Notes: generated by a model not told the origin, from the letters alone. Counted from the first letter of the stretch, positions 52,195-61,907 are shown. The stretch: 64,000 nt of DNA from Streptomyces sp. GC420 (GCF_009916105.1 NZ_JAAAXQ010000001.1:1-64000), one strand, 5' to 3'. Translations and numbers: made by a program.

Positions 52195-54237
52195 GTGGCC
52201 GATACACCCGATACGCCTGACATACCTGACGCGCCAAGGGTGCCGGACGGGGCCGACGTGCGGGAGACGACCGGCGAGCCCGGCGCCCCAGGGGCAGCGG
52301 GGGCCGCAGGAGCAGCGCCCGCCGAGTCCGGGGAGATGGCGGTCGGGGCGTCCGGGCCCGAGGCCGTCGAGGGGTCCCGGTCCTCCGGTTCCGGGCCCGT
52401 GCCGCATGGGGCCACGCCCTCCGGGTCCGGCTCGGCGCCGGGCGCGGGGGAACCCGGCGGGGCAGCCGGCACCGCGGGCGCCACGCGGGAGCCCGTGCCG
52501 CCGCGGGCGTCCGCCGCGTCGACGGCGGCCGGGAGCGGTTCGGCGGATACCCGGCAGCCGGCCCGCCCGGGCCATCCCGGTCACGCCGCCCGTTCCCGGT
52601 CCTCCTCCCCGGGTGCCGCCCCGCGCGGCGCGGCCGCGCACACCGGTCAGGGAACGCGCCGCCCCGCGGCGACGCACTCGGCTCAGTCCTGGTCGCAGCC
52701 CGCGCCCTGGCAGGCCCCGCCGAAGGCCGAGCCGCCCGCGTGGGTGGTGGCGGTCAAGGCGCGGCCGACCGCCACGATCGGCACCGCCACCTTGTGGTCG
52801 GTGCTGGCGACCGCCGTGCTGAGCATGCTGCTGCTCGGCGAGGGGATCGGCCTCAACCTGCTGTTTGTCGCCGTACCGGCCTCCCTCGCGGCGTTCTTCG
52901 CGGCGCGCGCCGCCGGCCGCAGGCCTCGCGCGTGGACCGTCGCGTGGGCGGCCGGCGGGCTCTTGCTTCTGCTGGTGCCCACACTGCGGGACGCCGGCTG
53001 GCCGACATTCCTCGCCATGGTCTCGGCGCTGGCGCTGGGTTCGCTCGCCCTGCACGGCAGTCGTACCTGGCCGGGAGTGCTGTTCGCCCCCTTCGGGCTC
53101 TTCGCTTCGGTCGGCCCCGGCATCCGATGGGCCGTGCAAGGGATCAGGGCTCGGGCGGACGGCTCCCGGGACCGCTGGGGGCCCGTCGTCCGCACCGTCG
53201 TGGTGGCCACCGTGCTGCTGCTGGTCTTCGGTGCCCTCTTCGCGAGCGCCGACGCCGCCTTCGCCGATCTGCTCGGCGGCCTGACACCCGATTTCTCCGT
53301 CGCCGACGGACCGTGGCGGGTACTCCTCTTCCTCGTCGGCCTGATCTCGGCGGTGGCGGTCGCCCGCACCGCCGCCGCCCCGATGCGCTGGGACCGCATC
53401 CGTATCCGGCCGGGCAAGGCCCGCAGGCGGGCGGAGTGGGCGCTGCCACTGATCGCCCTCGACCTGCTCTTCGCGGCGTTCATCGCGGTCCAGCTCGCGG
53501 TGCTGTTCGGCGGCTACCGGAAGGTACTGGCGGAGACGGACCTGTCGTACGCGGAGTACGCACGGCAGGGCTTCTGGCAGCTGCTGTGGGCCACGCTGCT
53601 CACGCTGGTGGTGATCGCTCTCGCGCTGCGCAGCGCGCCGCGCGGCAGGACCGCCGACCGGACCCTCGTCCGGTCGGTCCTCGGCACGCTGTGCACACTG
53701 ACGCTCGTCGTCGTGGCGTCCGCGCTGCGGCGCATGGACCTGTACGTGGACGCGTACGGGCTGACCCGGCTGCGGATCTCCGTCGCCGCCATGGAGATCT
53801 GGCTCGGGCTCGTCATCGTGCTGATCATGGCGGCCGGGGCACTCGGGGCGGTCGGGGCGCGCCGGCTGCCGCGCGCCGTGGCGGCGAGCGCGGGAGCCGC
53901 CGTACTCGCCTTCGGGCTGATGTCCCCGGACGCGGTGGTCGCGGAGCGGAACGTGCAGCGCTACGAGGAGAGCCGCAAGATCGACCTGAGCTACTTCAGG
54001 GACCTGTCCGCCGACGCCGTACCCGCCCTGGACAGGCTTCCCGAACCCCAGCGCTCCTGCGCGCTGGAAGGCATCGCGGACGCTCTCGGCCAGGAGGCGG
54101 ACAAACCCTGGTACGCGACGAGCCTGGGAGAGGCGCGGGCCAGGGACCTGCTGGCGAAGCGGCCGCCGACCGCCGACTACGACACCTGCCGTCGCCTCGG
54201 CGCCTACGACAGCCGCATGCTGGACGGCTCGTACTGA
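52195..54237 (+). CDS. DUF4153/DUF4173-type multi-pass membrane protein
   Basis: This 680-residue protein has a 180-residue disordered Ala/Gly/Pro/Ser-rich cytoplasmic tail, then about ten hydrophobic helices from residue 190 to 590. Family blocks include PLIALDLLFAAFIAVQLAVLFGG, LAETDLSYAEYARQGFWQLLWATLLTLVV and MDLYVDAYGLTRLRI. A C-terminal soluble part with DADYF-like repeats (KIDLSYFRDLSADAVPAL) is probably outside the membrane. The function is unknown. In other bacteria such proteins are linked to envelope or sensor kinases. GTG 52195 is preceded by GGGAGGGGG. Confidence 0.82.
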   Translation: MADTPDTPDIPDAPRVPDGADVRETTGEPGAPGAAGAAGAAPAESGEMAVGASGPEAVEGSRSSGSGPVPHGATPSGSGSAPGAGEPGGAAGTAGATREPVPPRASAASTAAGSGSADTRQPARPGHPGHAARSRSSSPGAAPRGAAAHTGQGTRRPAATHSAQSWSQPAPWQAPPKAEPPAWVVAVKARPTATIGTATLWSVLATAVLSMLLLGEGIGLNLLFVAVPASLAAFFAARAAGRRPRAWTVAWAAGGLLLLLVPTLRDAGWPTFLAMVSALALGSLALHGSRTWPGVLFAPFGLFASVGPGIRWAVQGIRARADGSRDRWGPVVRTVVVATVLLLVFGALFASADAAFADLLGGLTPDFSVADGPWRVLLFLVGLISAVAVARTAAAPMRWDRIRIRPGKARRRAEWALPLIALDLLFAAFIAVQLAVLFGGYRKVLAETDLSYAEYARQGFWQLLWATLLTLVVIALALRSAPRGRTADRTLVRSVLGTLCTLTLVVVASALRRMDLYVDAYGLTRLRISVAAMEIWLGLVIVLIMAAGALGAVGARRLPRAVAASAGAAVLAFGLMSPDAVVAERNVQRYEESRKIDLSYFRDLSADAVPALDRLPEPQRSCALEGIADALGQEADKPWYATSLGEARARDLLAKRPPTADYDTCRRLGAYDSRMLDGSY

Positions 54238-54249
54238 CGCGTGGCGAAC

Positions 54250-54299
54250 GACGTACGGGGAACCGGGCACCGGCAGGTGGGACCGGCTCCCCGTACGTC
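54250..54299. terminator. Bidirectional terminator between convergent membrane protein and MFS genes
   Basis: GACGTACGGGGA (54250-54261) pairs with TCCCCGTACGTC (54288-54299) and encloses a smaller CCGG-based stem. Confidence 0.7.
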
Positions 54300-54347
54300 C
54301 CGCCCGCGGCGAGTGCGGCTGCTTGCGCGCGGGGACCTCGGGGTGTC

Positions 54348-55910
54348 TCAGGCTCCGGCGGATCCGGCCGTGCCCGACGTGCCGCTCAGCGCCTCCAGGT
54401 CGCTCTTGCGGACCCGGACGACCAGCACCGCGGTGAGCAGCGCCACCCCCACCATGGCGACCCCAACCCAGAAGGCGCTGGATATGCCCGAGGTGAGCAC
54501 TTCGTGGGCCCAGGGCGGCGGCAGTTCGCCCGACTCGGCGAACTTGGCCCTCTGCTCGTCCGATGCCTGGGCCATGAACTGCCCGACCTGCTTCTGGCCC
54601 TCCTCGCGGCTCGCGGACCCGAAGGCCGTCACCAGGATGGACAGTCCCAGTGATCCGCCCACCTGCTGGGTGGCGTTGAGCAGCCCGGAGGCAGCGCCGG
54701 CCTCGTGCTGTGCCACGCCGGACAGGGCGGTCAGGGTCAGCGTGACGAAGTTCAGGCCCATGCCGAAGCCGAACAGCAGCATCGGTCCGAGAACTCCCCC
54801 GGCGTACGAGCTGTGGGGGGTGACCATCGTCTGCCAGGCCAGGCCCGTGCCGGTCAGCGCCGTGCCGATGATCAGGAACGGCTTCGGGCCCAGCACCGGC
54901 AGCAGCCGCTGGGAGAGACCGGCGCCGAGCATGATGGCTGCGGTGACCGGCAGGAAGGCGAGGCCGGACATGATCGGTGAGTAGCCCAGCACATCCTGCA
55001 CGAACAGGACGATGAAGAAGAACATGCCGAACATCGCCGCGGCCAGGCTCAGCATGATCACATACGTGCCGGAACGGTTGCGGTCGGCGAACATCCGCAG
55101 CGGGGTGATCGGCTCCCGTGCCCTGGCCTCGATCAGCGTGAAGGCGAGGAGGAGTATCAGCGAGCCACCGAACGAGGCGAGCGTCAGCTCGTCCCGCCAG
55201 CCCTTCTCCGCCGCCCTGATGAAGCCGTAGACGAGGGCGACCATGCCGAGCGTCGAGGTGAGGGCGCCCAGGATGTCGAAACGGCCGGGGTGCCGTTCCG
55301 ACTCGCTGATGTAGACCGGCGTGAGGACCGCGATCAGCAGTCCGATCGGCACGTTGACGAAGAGCACCCAGCGCCAGTCGAGCCACTCGGTGAGCATGCC
55401 GCCCGCGAGCAGGCCCACGGCGCCGCCACCCGCGGAGACGGCCGCGAAGACACCGAACGCCCGGTTCCGTTCCGGTCCTTCGGGGAACATCGTGGTGATG
55501 AGGGCCAGTGAGGTGGGCGAGGCGATGGCGCCTCCGACGCCCTGCAGGGCGCGGGCGGCGAGCAGTTGCCAGGGCTCCTGGGCGAAGCCACCGAGCAGTG
55601 AGGCCGCGGTGAAGAGCAGGATGCCGGTCATGAAGACGCGCCGGCGCCCCAGGATGTCGCCTGCCCGGCCGCCCAGGAGCAGGAGCCCGCCGAAGGTGAG
55701 GGTGTAGGCACTGAGGACCCACGAGAGGTCCGTGGTGGAGAAACTGAGCGCGTCCCGGATGTGCGGAAGGGCGATGTTCACAATCGTCGCGTCGAGTACC
55801 ACCATGAGCTGGCAGGCGGCGATGACGGTGAGTGCGACCCCCGGGTGCCCCTCCCGGCGGGCGGCGCCCGGCGTACGGTGTGCGGTCGGCTTGTCCAGAG
55901 AGGTTGTCAC
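54348..55910 (-). CDS. MFS drug:H+ antiporter, DHA2 (14-helix) family
   Basis: This 520-residue exporter probably pumps out toxic compounds. Landmarks are VVLDATIVNIALPHIRDAL in helix 1, motif A (GGRAGDILGRRRVF), ALQGVGGAIASPTSLALI (motif C-like region) and WRWVLFVNVPIG. Fourteen hydrophobic segments can be counted, and a polar C-terminus follows. GTG 55910 has GGGGGA 6 bases upstream. A TetR gene is divergent, and two identical-core operators lie between them, so the pump is very likely TetR-repressed and induced by its substrate. Confidence 0.93.
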   Translation of the reverse strand: MTTSLDKPTAHRTPGAARREGHPGVALTVIAACQLMVVLDATIVNIALPHIRDALSFSTTDLSWVLSAYTLTFGGLLLLGGRAGDILGRRRVFMTGILLFTAASLLGGFAQEPWQLLAARALQGVGGAIASPTSLALITTMFPEGPERNRAFGVFAAVSAGGGAVGLLAGGMLTEWLDWRWVLFVNVPIGLLIAVLTPVYISESERHPGRFDILGALTSTLGMVALVYGFIRAAEKGWRDELTLASFGGSLILLLAFTLIEARAREPITPLRMFADRNRSGTYVIMLSLAAAMFGMFFFIVLFVQDVLGYSPIMSGLAFLPVTAAIMLGAGLSQRLLPVLGPKPFLIIGTALTGTGLAWQTMVTPHSSYAGGVLGPMLLFGFGMGLNFVTLTLTALSGVAQHEAGAASGLLNATQQVGGSLGLSILVTAFGSASREEGQKQVGQFMAQASDEQRAKFAESGELPPPWAHEVLTSGISSAFWVGVAMVGVALLTAVLVVRVRKSDLEALSGTSGTAGSAGA

Positions 55911-55931
55911 TGCGAATCCCCCAGAATGGAT

Positions 55932-55953
55932 TAGTGAACGTCGCCGTTCACTA
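55932..55953. promoter_or_regulatory. TetR operator 1
   Basis: TAGTGAACG-TCGC-CGTTCACTA is a perfect 9-bp-arm palindrome with a 4-base spacer. It lies 22 bases upstream of the MFS start, so bound repressor would block it. Confidence 0.8.
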
Positions 55954-55976
55954 CGTCGACGGTAGCGAGTCCTCAG

Positions 55977-55998
55977 CAGTGAACGCAAGCGTTCACTG
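55977..55998. promoter_or_regulatory. TetR operator 2
   Basis: CAGTGAACG-CAAG-CGTTCACTG has the same AGTGAACG half-sites as operator 1, centred 45 bp away. It lies 22 bases before the TetR start, so the regulator should also control itself. Confidence 0.8.
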
Positions 55999-56019
55999 AA
56001 GCCCGATGGAGAGAAAACG

Positions 56020-56637
56020 ATGCCCAGTTCGCGCTCGACGGCCACCACGACCACCGCCTCGGCGCCCTCGCGCCGCCGCGGTTCCGTGCTGGAACGGGCG
56101 ATCCTCGACGCCGCGCTCGAGCAGCTCGGCACGGTCGGCTGGAACGGCCTGACCATGGAGGGCGTCGCCGCCGGCGCGCAGACCGGCAAGGCCGCCGTCT
56201 ACCGCCGCTGGCCGTCCAAGGAGGATCTCGTCGCCGACGCCCTACGGGCGGGGCTGCCCGAACTCGGTGCGGCGCCCGACTGCGGCAGCGTCCGTGAGGA
56301 CCTGCTGCGGCTGTGTCTCCGGATGCGGGACGCGATGTACTCACGCCCCGGCCACGCTCTTCGCTCTGTCATTCACGAATGCGACGCGACGGCCGCCGAG
56401 CGGTTCCACGGTGTGATCCTCGCCCGGGTCGTGGAGCCCTCGACCCGTCTCATAAGAGACGTCATCCGGCGCGGAATCGAGCGGGGAGACGTTCGCGCCG
56501 ACGCGGACGACGACCTGGTCGCCGATGTCGTTCCCGCCCTGATGATGTACCGCGCGAAGATGTGCGCCAGCGAATGGCCGGAGGCGGACATCGCTGATGT
56601 CATCGACCGCGTGATGCTGCCGCTGCTGCGGCCCTGA
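56020..56637 (+). CDS. TetR-family repressor of the adjacent MFS pump
   Basis: The 205-residue protein has an N-terminal TetR HTH (ILDAALEQLGTVGWNGLTMEGVAAGAQTGKAAVYRRWPSKEDLVADAL, residues 28-75). Its C-terminal ligand domain is of the TetR_C_16/TetR_C_11 style (MRDAMYSRPGHALRSVIHECD, RRGIERGDVRADADDDLVADV). GGAGAG precedes ATG 56020. It is divergent from the MFS gene with two palindromic operators between. The inducer is unknown. Confidence 0.93.
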   Translation: MPSSRSTATTTTASAPSRRRGSVLERAILDAALEQLGTVGWNGLTMEGVAAGAQTGKAAVYRRWPSKEDLVADALRAGLPELGAAPDCGSVREDLLRLCLRMRDAMYSRPGHALRSVIHECDATAAERFHGVILARVVEPSTRLIRDVIRRGIERGDVRADADDDLVADVVPALMMYRAKMCASEWPEADIADVIDRVMLPLLRP

Positions 56638-56643
56638 CGCTTA

Positions 56644-56675
56644 CCGGGCCCGCGTCCGGCGCCCGCCGGGCCCGG
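56644..56675 (+). terminator. Hairpin after the TetR gene
   Basis: CCGGGCCC (56644-56651) pairs with GGGCCCGG (56668-56675) around a GC-rich loop, 7 bases past the TetR stop. Confidence 0.55.
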
Positions 56676-56796
56676 CCCCGGCGCCGGCCGTCACCAGGGC
56701 GCCGGGACGCAAGGCGCGGCGCACGACACCGCGCCCCGGCGGACGCGTGGGGCGGGGTGTCGCCTCTCGTCCGGGCGGCGTAACCTGACTGGCGCC

Positions 56797-57492
56797 ATGC
56801 CGTACGAACCGCCCACACATCGCGTCGAACGCTCCCTCCGGGCCACCACCGGAGCCAGGGTCGTCGCAGGCGTCGACGAGGTCGGGCGGGGTGCGTGGGC
56901 AGGCCCGGTCACCGTCTGCGCCGCCGTCACGGGACTGCGCACGCCCCCTGAGGGGCTCACCGATTCGAAACTCCTCACACCCAGGCGACGTGAGGAGTTG
57001 GCCCGGGTGCTGAACGGCTGGGTCACCGCCCACGCACTGGGGCACGCTTCACACGAGGAGATCGACCGGCTCGGGATGACGGCGGCACTGCGGCTGGCTG
57101 CGGTACGGGCCCTCGACGGCCTTCCCGTCCGGCCCGACGCCGTGATCCTCGACGGCAAGCACGACTACCTGGGCGCGCCCTGGAAGGTCCGCACGGTCGT
57201 CAAGGGCGACCAGTCCTGCGTCGCCGTCGCGGCCGCCTCGGTCATCGCCAAGGTCCACCGGGACAAAATGATGGCCGAACTGGGTATCGAACATGCAGAC
57301 TTCGGTTTTGCGGCCAATGCGGGCTATCCCTCGCCGGTGCACAAGGCCGCGCTGGAGGAGCAGGGGCCGACCCCGTACCACCGTCTGTCCTGGGCCTATC
57401 TCGATGCGCTGCCCCGGTGGCGGCACCTCAAGAAGATCCGGAGTGTCACGGACGATCTGGAAAGCGGGGGCCAACTCGGCTTCGAGTTCTGA
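56797..57492 (+). CDS. rnhB: Ribonuclease HII
   Basis: RNase HII (231 residues) cuts RNA in RNA-DNA hybrids and excises single misinserted ribonucleotides. The DEDD active site is visible: D27-E28 in [14 protein letters not shown], Asp in [11 protein letters not shown] and the later Asp in the KVHRDKMM block. The SVIAKVHRD and [17 protein letters not shown] motifs match the family. ATG 56797 has TAACCT ten bases upstream. It is co-directional with the hypothetical gene 71 bases downstream. Confidence 0.97.
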   Translation: MPYEPPTHRVERSLRATTGARVVAGVDEVGRGAWAGPVTVCAAVTGLRTPPEGLTDSKLLTPRRREELARVLNGWVTAHALGHASHEEIDRLGMTAALRLAAVRALDGLPVRPDAVILDGKHDYLGAPWKVRTVVKGDQSCVAVAAASVIAKVHRDKMMAELGIEHADFGFAANAGYPSPVHKAALEEQGPTPYHRLSWAYLDALPRWRHLKKIRSVTDDLESGGQLGFEF

Positions 57493-57563
57493 AGTTCGTA
57501 AAGTCGCACGTACGTACCACCCCGCCGCAGCGGGCCGCAGCCACGTTTGGTAGACATCCACCC

Positions 57564-58199
57564 ATGCCTCTCATCCCCGAGGAGCCTCAGATTCACGAGA
57601 GTGTCCCGGGTCCCCGCGCGACGCCGGCCGCAGGCCGTGCCACGGCGACCCCCCGTCCCGTTCCCGGCCCCCGGCCCGCGGCAGCGCCGCGTCCCGGGCG
57701 CCCCGGTCCCGGTCCGGCCAGGCCGGCAGCTCCGGCGCAGCGCGCTCCGCGCGAGCCGGTGAAGCCCGCGGCCGGTCCGGGCGCTGCGCAGGCCACGGCC
57801 ACCACCCCGCAGCCCCAGATCCAGCTCATTCCGGCCTCCGTCACCGGCGCGCTGGACGCCGCCGAGGAGGCGGTCGACCTGCTGCTGGAAAACGGCCGCG
57901 CACCCGGTGACGTCCTGGTGCTCACCACGGGAGAACCACACCCGTGGGCCGCGCACGAACTGTCCTTCGGCGAGGCGGCCTACTGGGCGCAGCACGACGC
58001 GGGCGACGACGTCTTCTACGCCGACAGCGCCGTGGCGGGCCGTGCCGCCGCCAGGCCGGTCGTCGTGGTCGCGCTGAACGGCGGTGCGGACGGCGAGGTC
58101 GGCCGTGCCCTGCCCGTCGCCCTGAGCAAGGCCGGCGCGCTGCTGATCGTCTGCGGCGATCCGAAGCGGATCAACAGCCTGCTCGGCAAGAGCGCCTGA
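57564..58199 (+). CDS. Conserved hypothetical protein with Pro/Ala-rich N-terminus
   Basis: The 211-residue protein has a disordered Pro/Ala/Arg half (residues 1-85) and a folded half of about 120 residues. The C-terminal stretch (ARPVVVVALNGGADGEVGRAL, ALSKAGALLIVCGDPKRINSL) resembles the last motifs of UvrD/Rep helicases, where ALTRA and a final beta strand occur. There is no Walker A, so it cannot be an ATPase by itself. I treat that similarity as weak. It lies between rnhB and the recQ region and could be a DNA-metabolism accessory. TAGACA lies 7 bases before the ATG. Confidence 0.75.
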   Translation: MPLIPEEPQIHESVPGPRATPAAGRATATPRPVPGPRPAAAPRPGRPGPGPARPAAPAQRAPREPVKPAAGPGAAQATATTPQPQIQLIPASVTGALDAAEEAVDLLLENGRAPGDVLVLTTGEPHPWAAHELSFGEAAYWAQHDAGDDVFYADSAVAGRAAARPVVVVALNGGADGEVGRALPVALSKAGALLIVCGDPKRINSLLGKSA

Positions 58200-58540
58200 G
58201 ACCCGCCGGGCTCCCGCTTGCAGCGGTCTGCCCGGTGGACTCCCGCACAGCCGCTCGGGCCCGCAAGGGCCGGGCGGCCGCTTGGGCGTGCCCGGGACCG
58301 TACGGCGCGGCAGCGTGGCGGCCCGGTCGGGCGCCCGCGGGGCCGTGCCTGTGTCCGCGCCACGTCCGCGGCACCGTGTGCCGTGAACAGCCCCGGCTCC
58401 GCCCGCCGTTGCCCGGTGGCCTCCGCCGCACCGGACCATCGCTGCGGCAGGCACGCGGGCACGGCCTGGGGCACCGTCCGTCCGGGGCGGGGCGGTGGGC
58501 GGGACTCCCGTCCGGACCGCTCGCCGCCGGCCGGGGTTGC
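58200..58540. other. 341-base gap between convergent hypothetical genes
   Basis: The stretch is very GC-rich, and several frames stay open only because of base composition. I see no gene, clear terminator or repeat. Confidence 0.5.
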
Positions 58541-59413
58541 TCAGCGGGCCGCCGTGCTGGGCAGGGCCCAGAAGGCGCCGCCGGAGGTCCGCGGCGTGCC
58601 CCGCTGGCCGTCGATCGGTGGGATGACCGGGGCCTGAGGGCTGCGAGGGACCTGCGGCACACGTGAGGCGTGCGCGGCGCCGGACTGAGCCGGGATGGGG
58701 GCCACGGCCCTGACCGGAGAGTCCGCCCTGGCGGCGGGCGCCGACGCGTCGGAGCGCGCCGCCCGCCGGGCCTGCGTCGGGGCGGCTATCCGAGGCGGCC
58801 TGCGCGGCTGCCCCGGGTGCGGGACCGCGACGGCCCCCGGCTCCGGGTCCGGGTGCGGCCGTGCTCCCATGGGAGCGGCGACCGGGGTGTCCGCGTTGGG
58901 ATGCCGGCCGCTGCGGCCCTCGCCCAGCACCTGCCAGCCCTCGTGAGTCAGCGTGATGTACGCACCGCAGCGCAGGCCGTGCAGGGTGCAGGCATCCCGC
59001 AGCCCCCACATCCAGGCCCCGTCCTCCTCCGTCCACCGGCCGTCGCCCTCACGGCAGTAGAGGAGCACCGCCGTCCGTACGGGGGCGCGCCGCCGCAGAT
59101 CGTGCGGGATGACCCGGCGCAGCTGGGCCAGCAGCGCGTTGCGGAACTCCCATCCGTCGGCGGGTATCGCGCGGCGGTGGAACGAGGCGCTGGCGCTCAG
59201 CCGTTCCTCGGGGTCGAGTACGGCGACCACGGCGGTCGAGGCCGTCGGCAGGTGCAGGGAGTGCAGACCGCTGACCACCTCGCGCGGACTGCGCAGCAGG
59301 GGGATGCCCGCGGCCGCCCATTCGGCAGGCTCCAGCATCCGGGCCGCACGGTTGGGCGAGTTGGCGGAAGCGGCTCCCGACTGCGCGGCGGACGGAGCGA
59401 ATCCGAAGGTCAC
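58541..59413 (-). CDS. Conserved hypothetical protein, possible degenerate RadC/JAB-like fold
   Basis: This 290-residue protein has a folded part of about 165 residues and a C-terminal disordered Pro/Arg/Ala tail. The folded part starts MLEPAEWAAAGIPLLRSPREVVSGLHSLHLP. It continues with TAVVAVLDPEERL and ends LHGLRCGAYITLTHEGWQVLG. The order of SP-E-V, a hydrophobic strand and a late L-D/G-I-T-H strand recalls RadC-type MPN domains. The metal-binding HxHPSG motif is absent. I am not sure of this and would call it unknown. GTG 59413 follows AAGGGAGG. It is transcribed in the same direction as recQ, 244 bases downstream. Confidence 0.7.
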   Translation of the reverse strand: MTFGFAPSAAQSGAASANSPNRAARMLEPAEWAAAGIPLLRSPREVVSGLHSLHLPTASTAVVAVLDPEERLSASASFHRRAIPADGWEFRNALLAQLRRVIPHDLRRRAPVRTAVLLYCREGDGRWTEEDGAWMWGLRDACTLHGLRCGAYITLTHEGWQVLGEGRSGRHPNADTPVAAPMGARPHPDPEPGAVAVPHPGQPRRPPRIAAPTQARRAARSDASAPAARADSPVRAVAPIPAQSGAAHASRVPQVPRSPQAPVIPPIDGQRGTPRTSGGAFWALPSTAAR

Positions 59414-59657
59414 GGTCCTCCCTTCGTCTACGCGGAACACGCGAGCTGCACGTTCTGGGTGCCCCTGCGGCGGACATGAGCTGGCTGTGGGAGCGCATCG
59501 CGTCATGGCCCGAAGGCATCGAGCCCGGGCAGTGCGGAAGCGATTCCAATTCTTGCGGTCGTAACGGCATGCGGCAACGAGCAATTGACCGAGGGGGAGG
59601 GAATGTGGCGCTTTGTCGTCAATGTTCGTCAACCCCATCACCCACTGTTACTCCGTG

Positions 59658-61859
59658 TCACCCCTGAACGGCGAGGACCAGGGGGAACACCGCCTCGGCT
59701 CCCGCTCTGCGCAGCAGCCTGGCTGCGACCGCGAGCGTCCAGCCGGTGTCCGTGAAGTCGTCCACGAGCAGCACCGGGCCCGGCGTCGCCGCGATGGCCT
59801 CCGCCAGCGGTGGTGGCACCGTCAGGGCTCCGTGCAGCGCCTTCAGCCGCTGGGCGCTGTTGCTGCGCGGTACCCGCGCGACTCCCGAGTCCTCGGCGTA
59901 CTCCACCGTGCCCAGCAGGGGCATACGGCCGATCTCCGCGATCCGTTCGCCCAGTGAACGGATCAGTCGCGGCCGGGACCTCGAATCGAGGATCACCACT
60001 CCGACCGGCCTCGCCGGGATCGGCCGCGCCCCGTCCTCCGTCCCGGCGGAGGCGTCGGCCGGTGATGCGCCGGATGCCCAACCGCCCGGTCCCTTCGCCC
60101 AGTCTGCGAGCACCGTCACCACCGCGTTCACCACATCGTGGGGAACCGGACCGTCAGGTGCGCCCGGCGCCAGCATGGGACGCAGCCGGTTGCCCCAGCC
60201 GATGTCGGAGAGCCGTCCCAAGGCGCGCCCCGGACCGGCCTGTTCACCGACCGGGATGCGGCCCTTCAGGTCGACACCCACTGCGGCCAGACCCGTGGGC
60301 CACATCTTGCGCGGCTCCACCTCCACGCCGGGACGGCCGAGTTCACCGCGCGCGGCGTCCAGCGCCGCCGGCGAGACCTCGGCGGTGAAGCGGGGGCCCG
60401 CGCAGTTGTCGCACCGTCCGCACGGCGCCGCGTCCTCGTCGTCGAGCTGCCGGCGCAGGAACTCCATCCGGCACCCGCTCGTCGCCGCATACTCACGCAT
60501 CGCCCGTTGCTCGCTCTCGCGCTGCCGAGCCACCCAGGCGTAACGCTCGGCGTCGTAGGACCACGGCTGTCCGGTCGCCGTCCAGCCGCCGCGCACCCGG
60601 CGCACCGCGCCGTCCACGTCCAGCACCTTCAGCATGGTCTCGAGCCTGGAACGGCGCAGTTCCACCAAGGGCTCCAGGGCCGGCAGCGACAACGGGCGAT
60701 CCGCCGCCGCCAGCACGTCGAGCGTGCGCCGCACCTGTTCCTCGGGCGGGAACGCCAGCGAGGCGAAGTACTTCCAGATCGCCTCGTCCTCGGGGCCGGG
60801 CAGCAGGAGCACCTCGGCATGGTCCACTCCCCGCCCGGCCCGGCCGACCTGCTGGTAGTAGGCGATGGGGGAGGAGGGGGAGCCGAGATGCACGACGAAA
60901 CCCAGGTCGGGTTTGTCGAAGCCCATGCCGAGCGCGGAGGTGGCCACCAGCGCCTTGACCCGGTTGGCGAGCAGGTCCTCCTCCGCCTGCTGACGGTCGG
61001 CGTTCTCCGTCTTCCCCGTGTACGCGGTGACGCTGTGTCCGCACTGCCGCAGATACGCGGTGACCTCCTCGGCCGCCGCGACGGTCAGGGTGTAGACGAT
61101 CCCGGAACCCGGCAGCTCGGGCAGGTGATCCGCCAGCCACGCCAGCCGGTGGGCCGCGTCCGGCAGCCGCAGCGCGCCCAGGCTCAGGGACTCCCGGTCC
61201 AGCGGACCGCGCAGCACCAACGCGTCCGAGCCGCTGCCGGTGCCCAGCTGCTCGGCGACGTCGGCGGTGACGCGGGCGTTGGCCGTGGCCGTCGTCGCGA
61301 GCACCGGCACGTCGGGCGGAAGGTCGGCCAGCATCGTCCGCAACCGCCGGTAGTCCGGCCGGAAGTCATGACCCCAGTCGGAGATGCAGTGGGCCTCGTC
61401 GACCACGAGCAGGCCGGTGGCCGAGGCCAGCTTGGGCAGCACCTCATCACGGAAATCGGGGTTGTTCAGCCGCTCGGGGCTGACCAGCAGGACATCCACC
61501 TCGCCCGCGGCCACCTCGGCCTGGACGGTTTCCCACTCCTCGGTGTTGGCGGAATTGATCGTGCGGGCGCGGATTCCCGCACGCCCGGCCGCCTCCACCT
61601 GATTGCGCATCAGCGCGAGAAGCGGAGAAATGATCACGGTGGGGCCGCTGCCGCGCTCCCGCAGCAGCGCGGTGGCCACGAAATAGACCGCGGACTTGCC
61701 CCAGCCGGTGCGCTGCACGACCAGCGCCCGGCGCCGCTCGGCGACGAGCGCCTCGATCGCCCGCCACTGGTCCTCGCGCAGCCGGGCGGATCCCGTGGTG
61801 TCACCGACGAGGCGGGCGAGGACGGAATCGGCGGATGACCGGAGGTCTGTGTTGCTCAT
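59658..61859 (-). CDS. recQ: RecQ-family DNA helicase fused to a phosphoribosyltransferase-like domain
   Basis: The protein has 733 residues. The helicase part has LREDQWRAI, Walker [10 protein letters not shown] (50-58), the DEAH box ([22 protein letters not shown]), ATTATAN, and motif [14 protein letters not shown] zinc-binding RecQ-C subdomain follows ([24 protein letters not shown]). There is no HRDC domain. The last 130 residues include [13 protein letters not shown] and end [21 protein letters not shown], the PRPP-binding loop of type I phosphoribosyltransferases. So the gene encodes a helicase-PRTase fusion. ATG 61859 has TTGCAT 6 bases upstream. An inverted pair of DnaA boxes lies about 50-70 bases upstream. 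Confidence 0.92.
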   Translation of the reverse strand: MSNTDLRSSADSVLARLVGDTTGSARLREDQWRAIEALVAERRRALVVQRTGWGKSAVYFVATALLRERGSGPTVIISPLLALMRNQVEAAGRAGIRARTINSANTEEWETVQAEVAAGEVDVLLVSPERLNNPDFRDEVLPKLASATGLLVVDEAHCISDWGHDFRPDYRRLRTMLADLPPDVPVLATTATANARVTADVAEQLGTGSGSDALVLRGPLDRESLSLGALRLPDAAHRLAWLADHLPELPGSGIVYTLTVAAAEEVTAYLRQCGHSVTAYTGKTENADRQQAEEDLLANRVKALVATSALGMGFDKPDLGFVVHLGSPSSPIAYYQQVGRAGRGVDHAEVLLLPGPEDEAIWKYFASLAFPPEEQVRRTLDVLAAADRPLSLPALEPLVELRRSRLETMLKVLDVDGAVRRVRGGWTATGQPWSYDAERYAWVARQRESEQRAMREYAATSGCRMEFLRRQLDDEDAAPCGRCDNCAGPRFTAEVSPAALDAARGELGRPGVEVEPRKMWPTGLAAVGVDLKGRIPVGEQAGPGRALGRLSDIGWGNRLRPMLAPGAPDGPVPHDVVNAVVTVLADWAKGPGGWASGASPADASAGTEDGARPIPARPVGVVILDSRSRPRLIRSLGERIAEIGRMPLLGTVEYAEDSGVARVPRSNSAQRLKALHGALTVPPPLAEAIAATPGPVLLVDDFTDTGWTLAVAARLLRRAGAEAVFPLVLAVQG

Positions 61860-61907
61860 GCCCCCATGCAACCCGATGGCACCGACAAAGCGCGAACGGC
61901 CTCCGAA

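Noticed and set aside
52084-55722. A 1212-codon minus-strand frame spanning the DUF4153 and MFS genes
   Set aside because: It crosses a strong terminator and two genes with clear membrane-protein signatures, and its product shows no recognisable domain.
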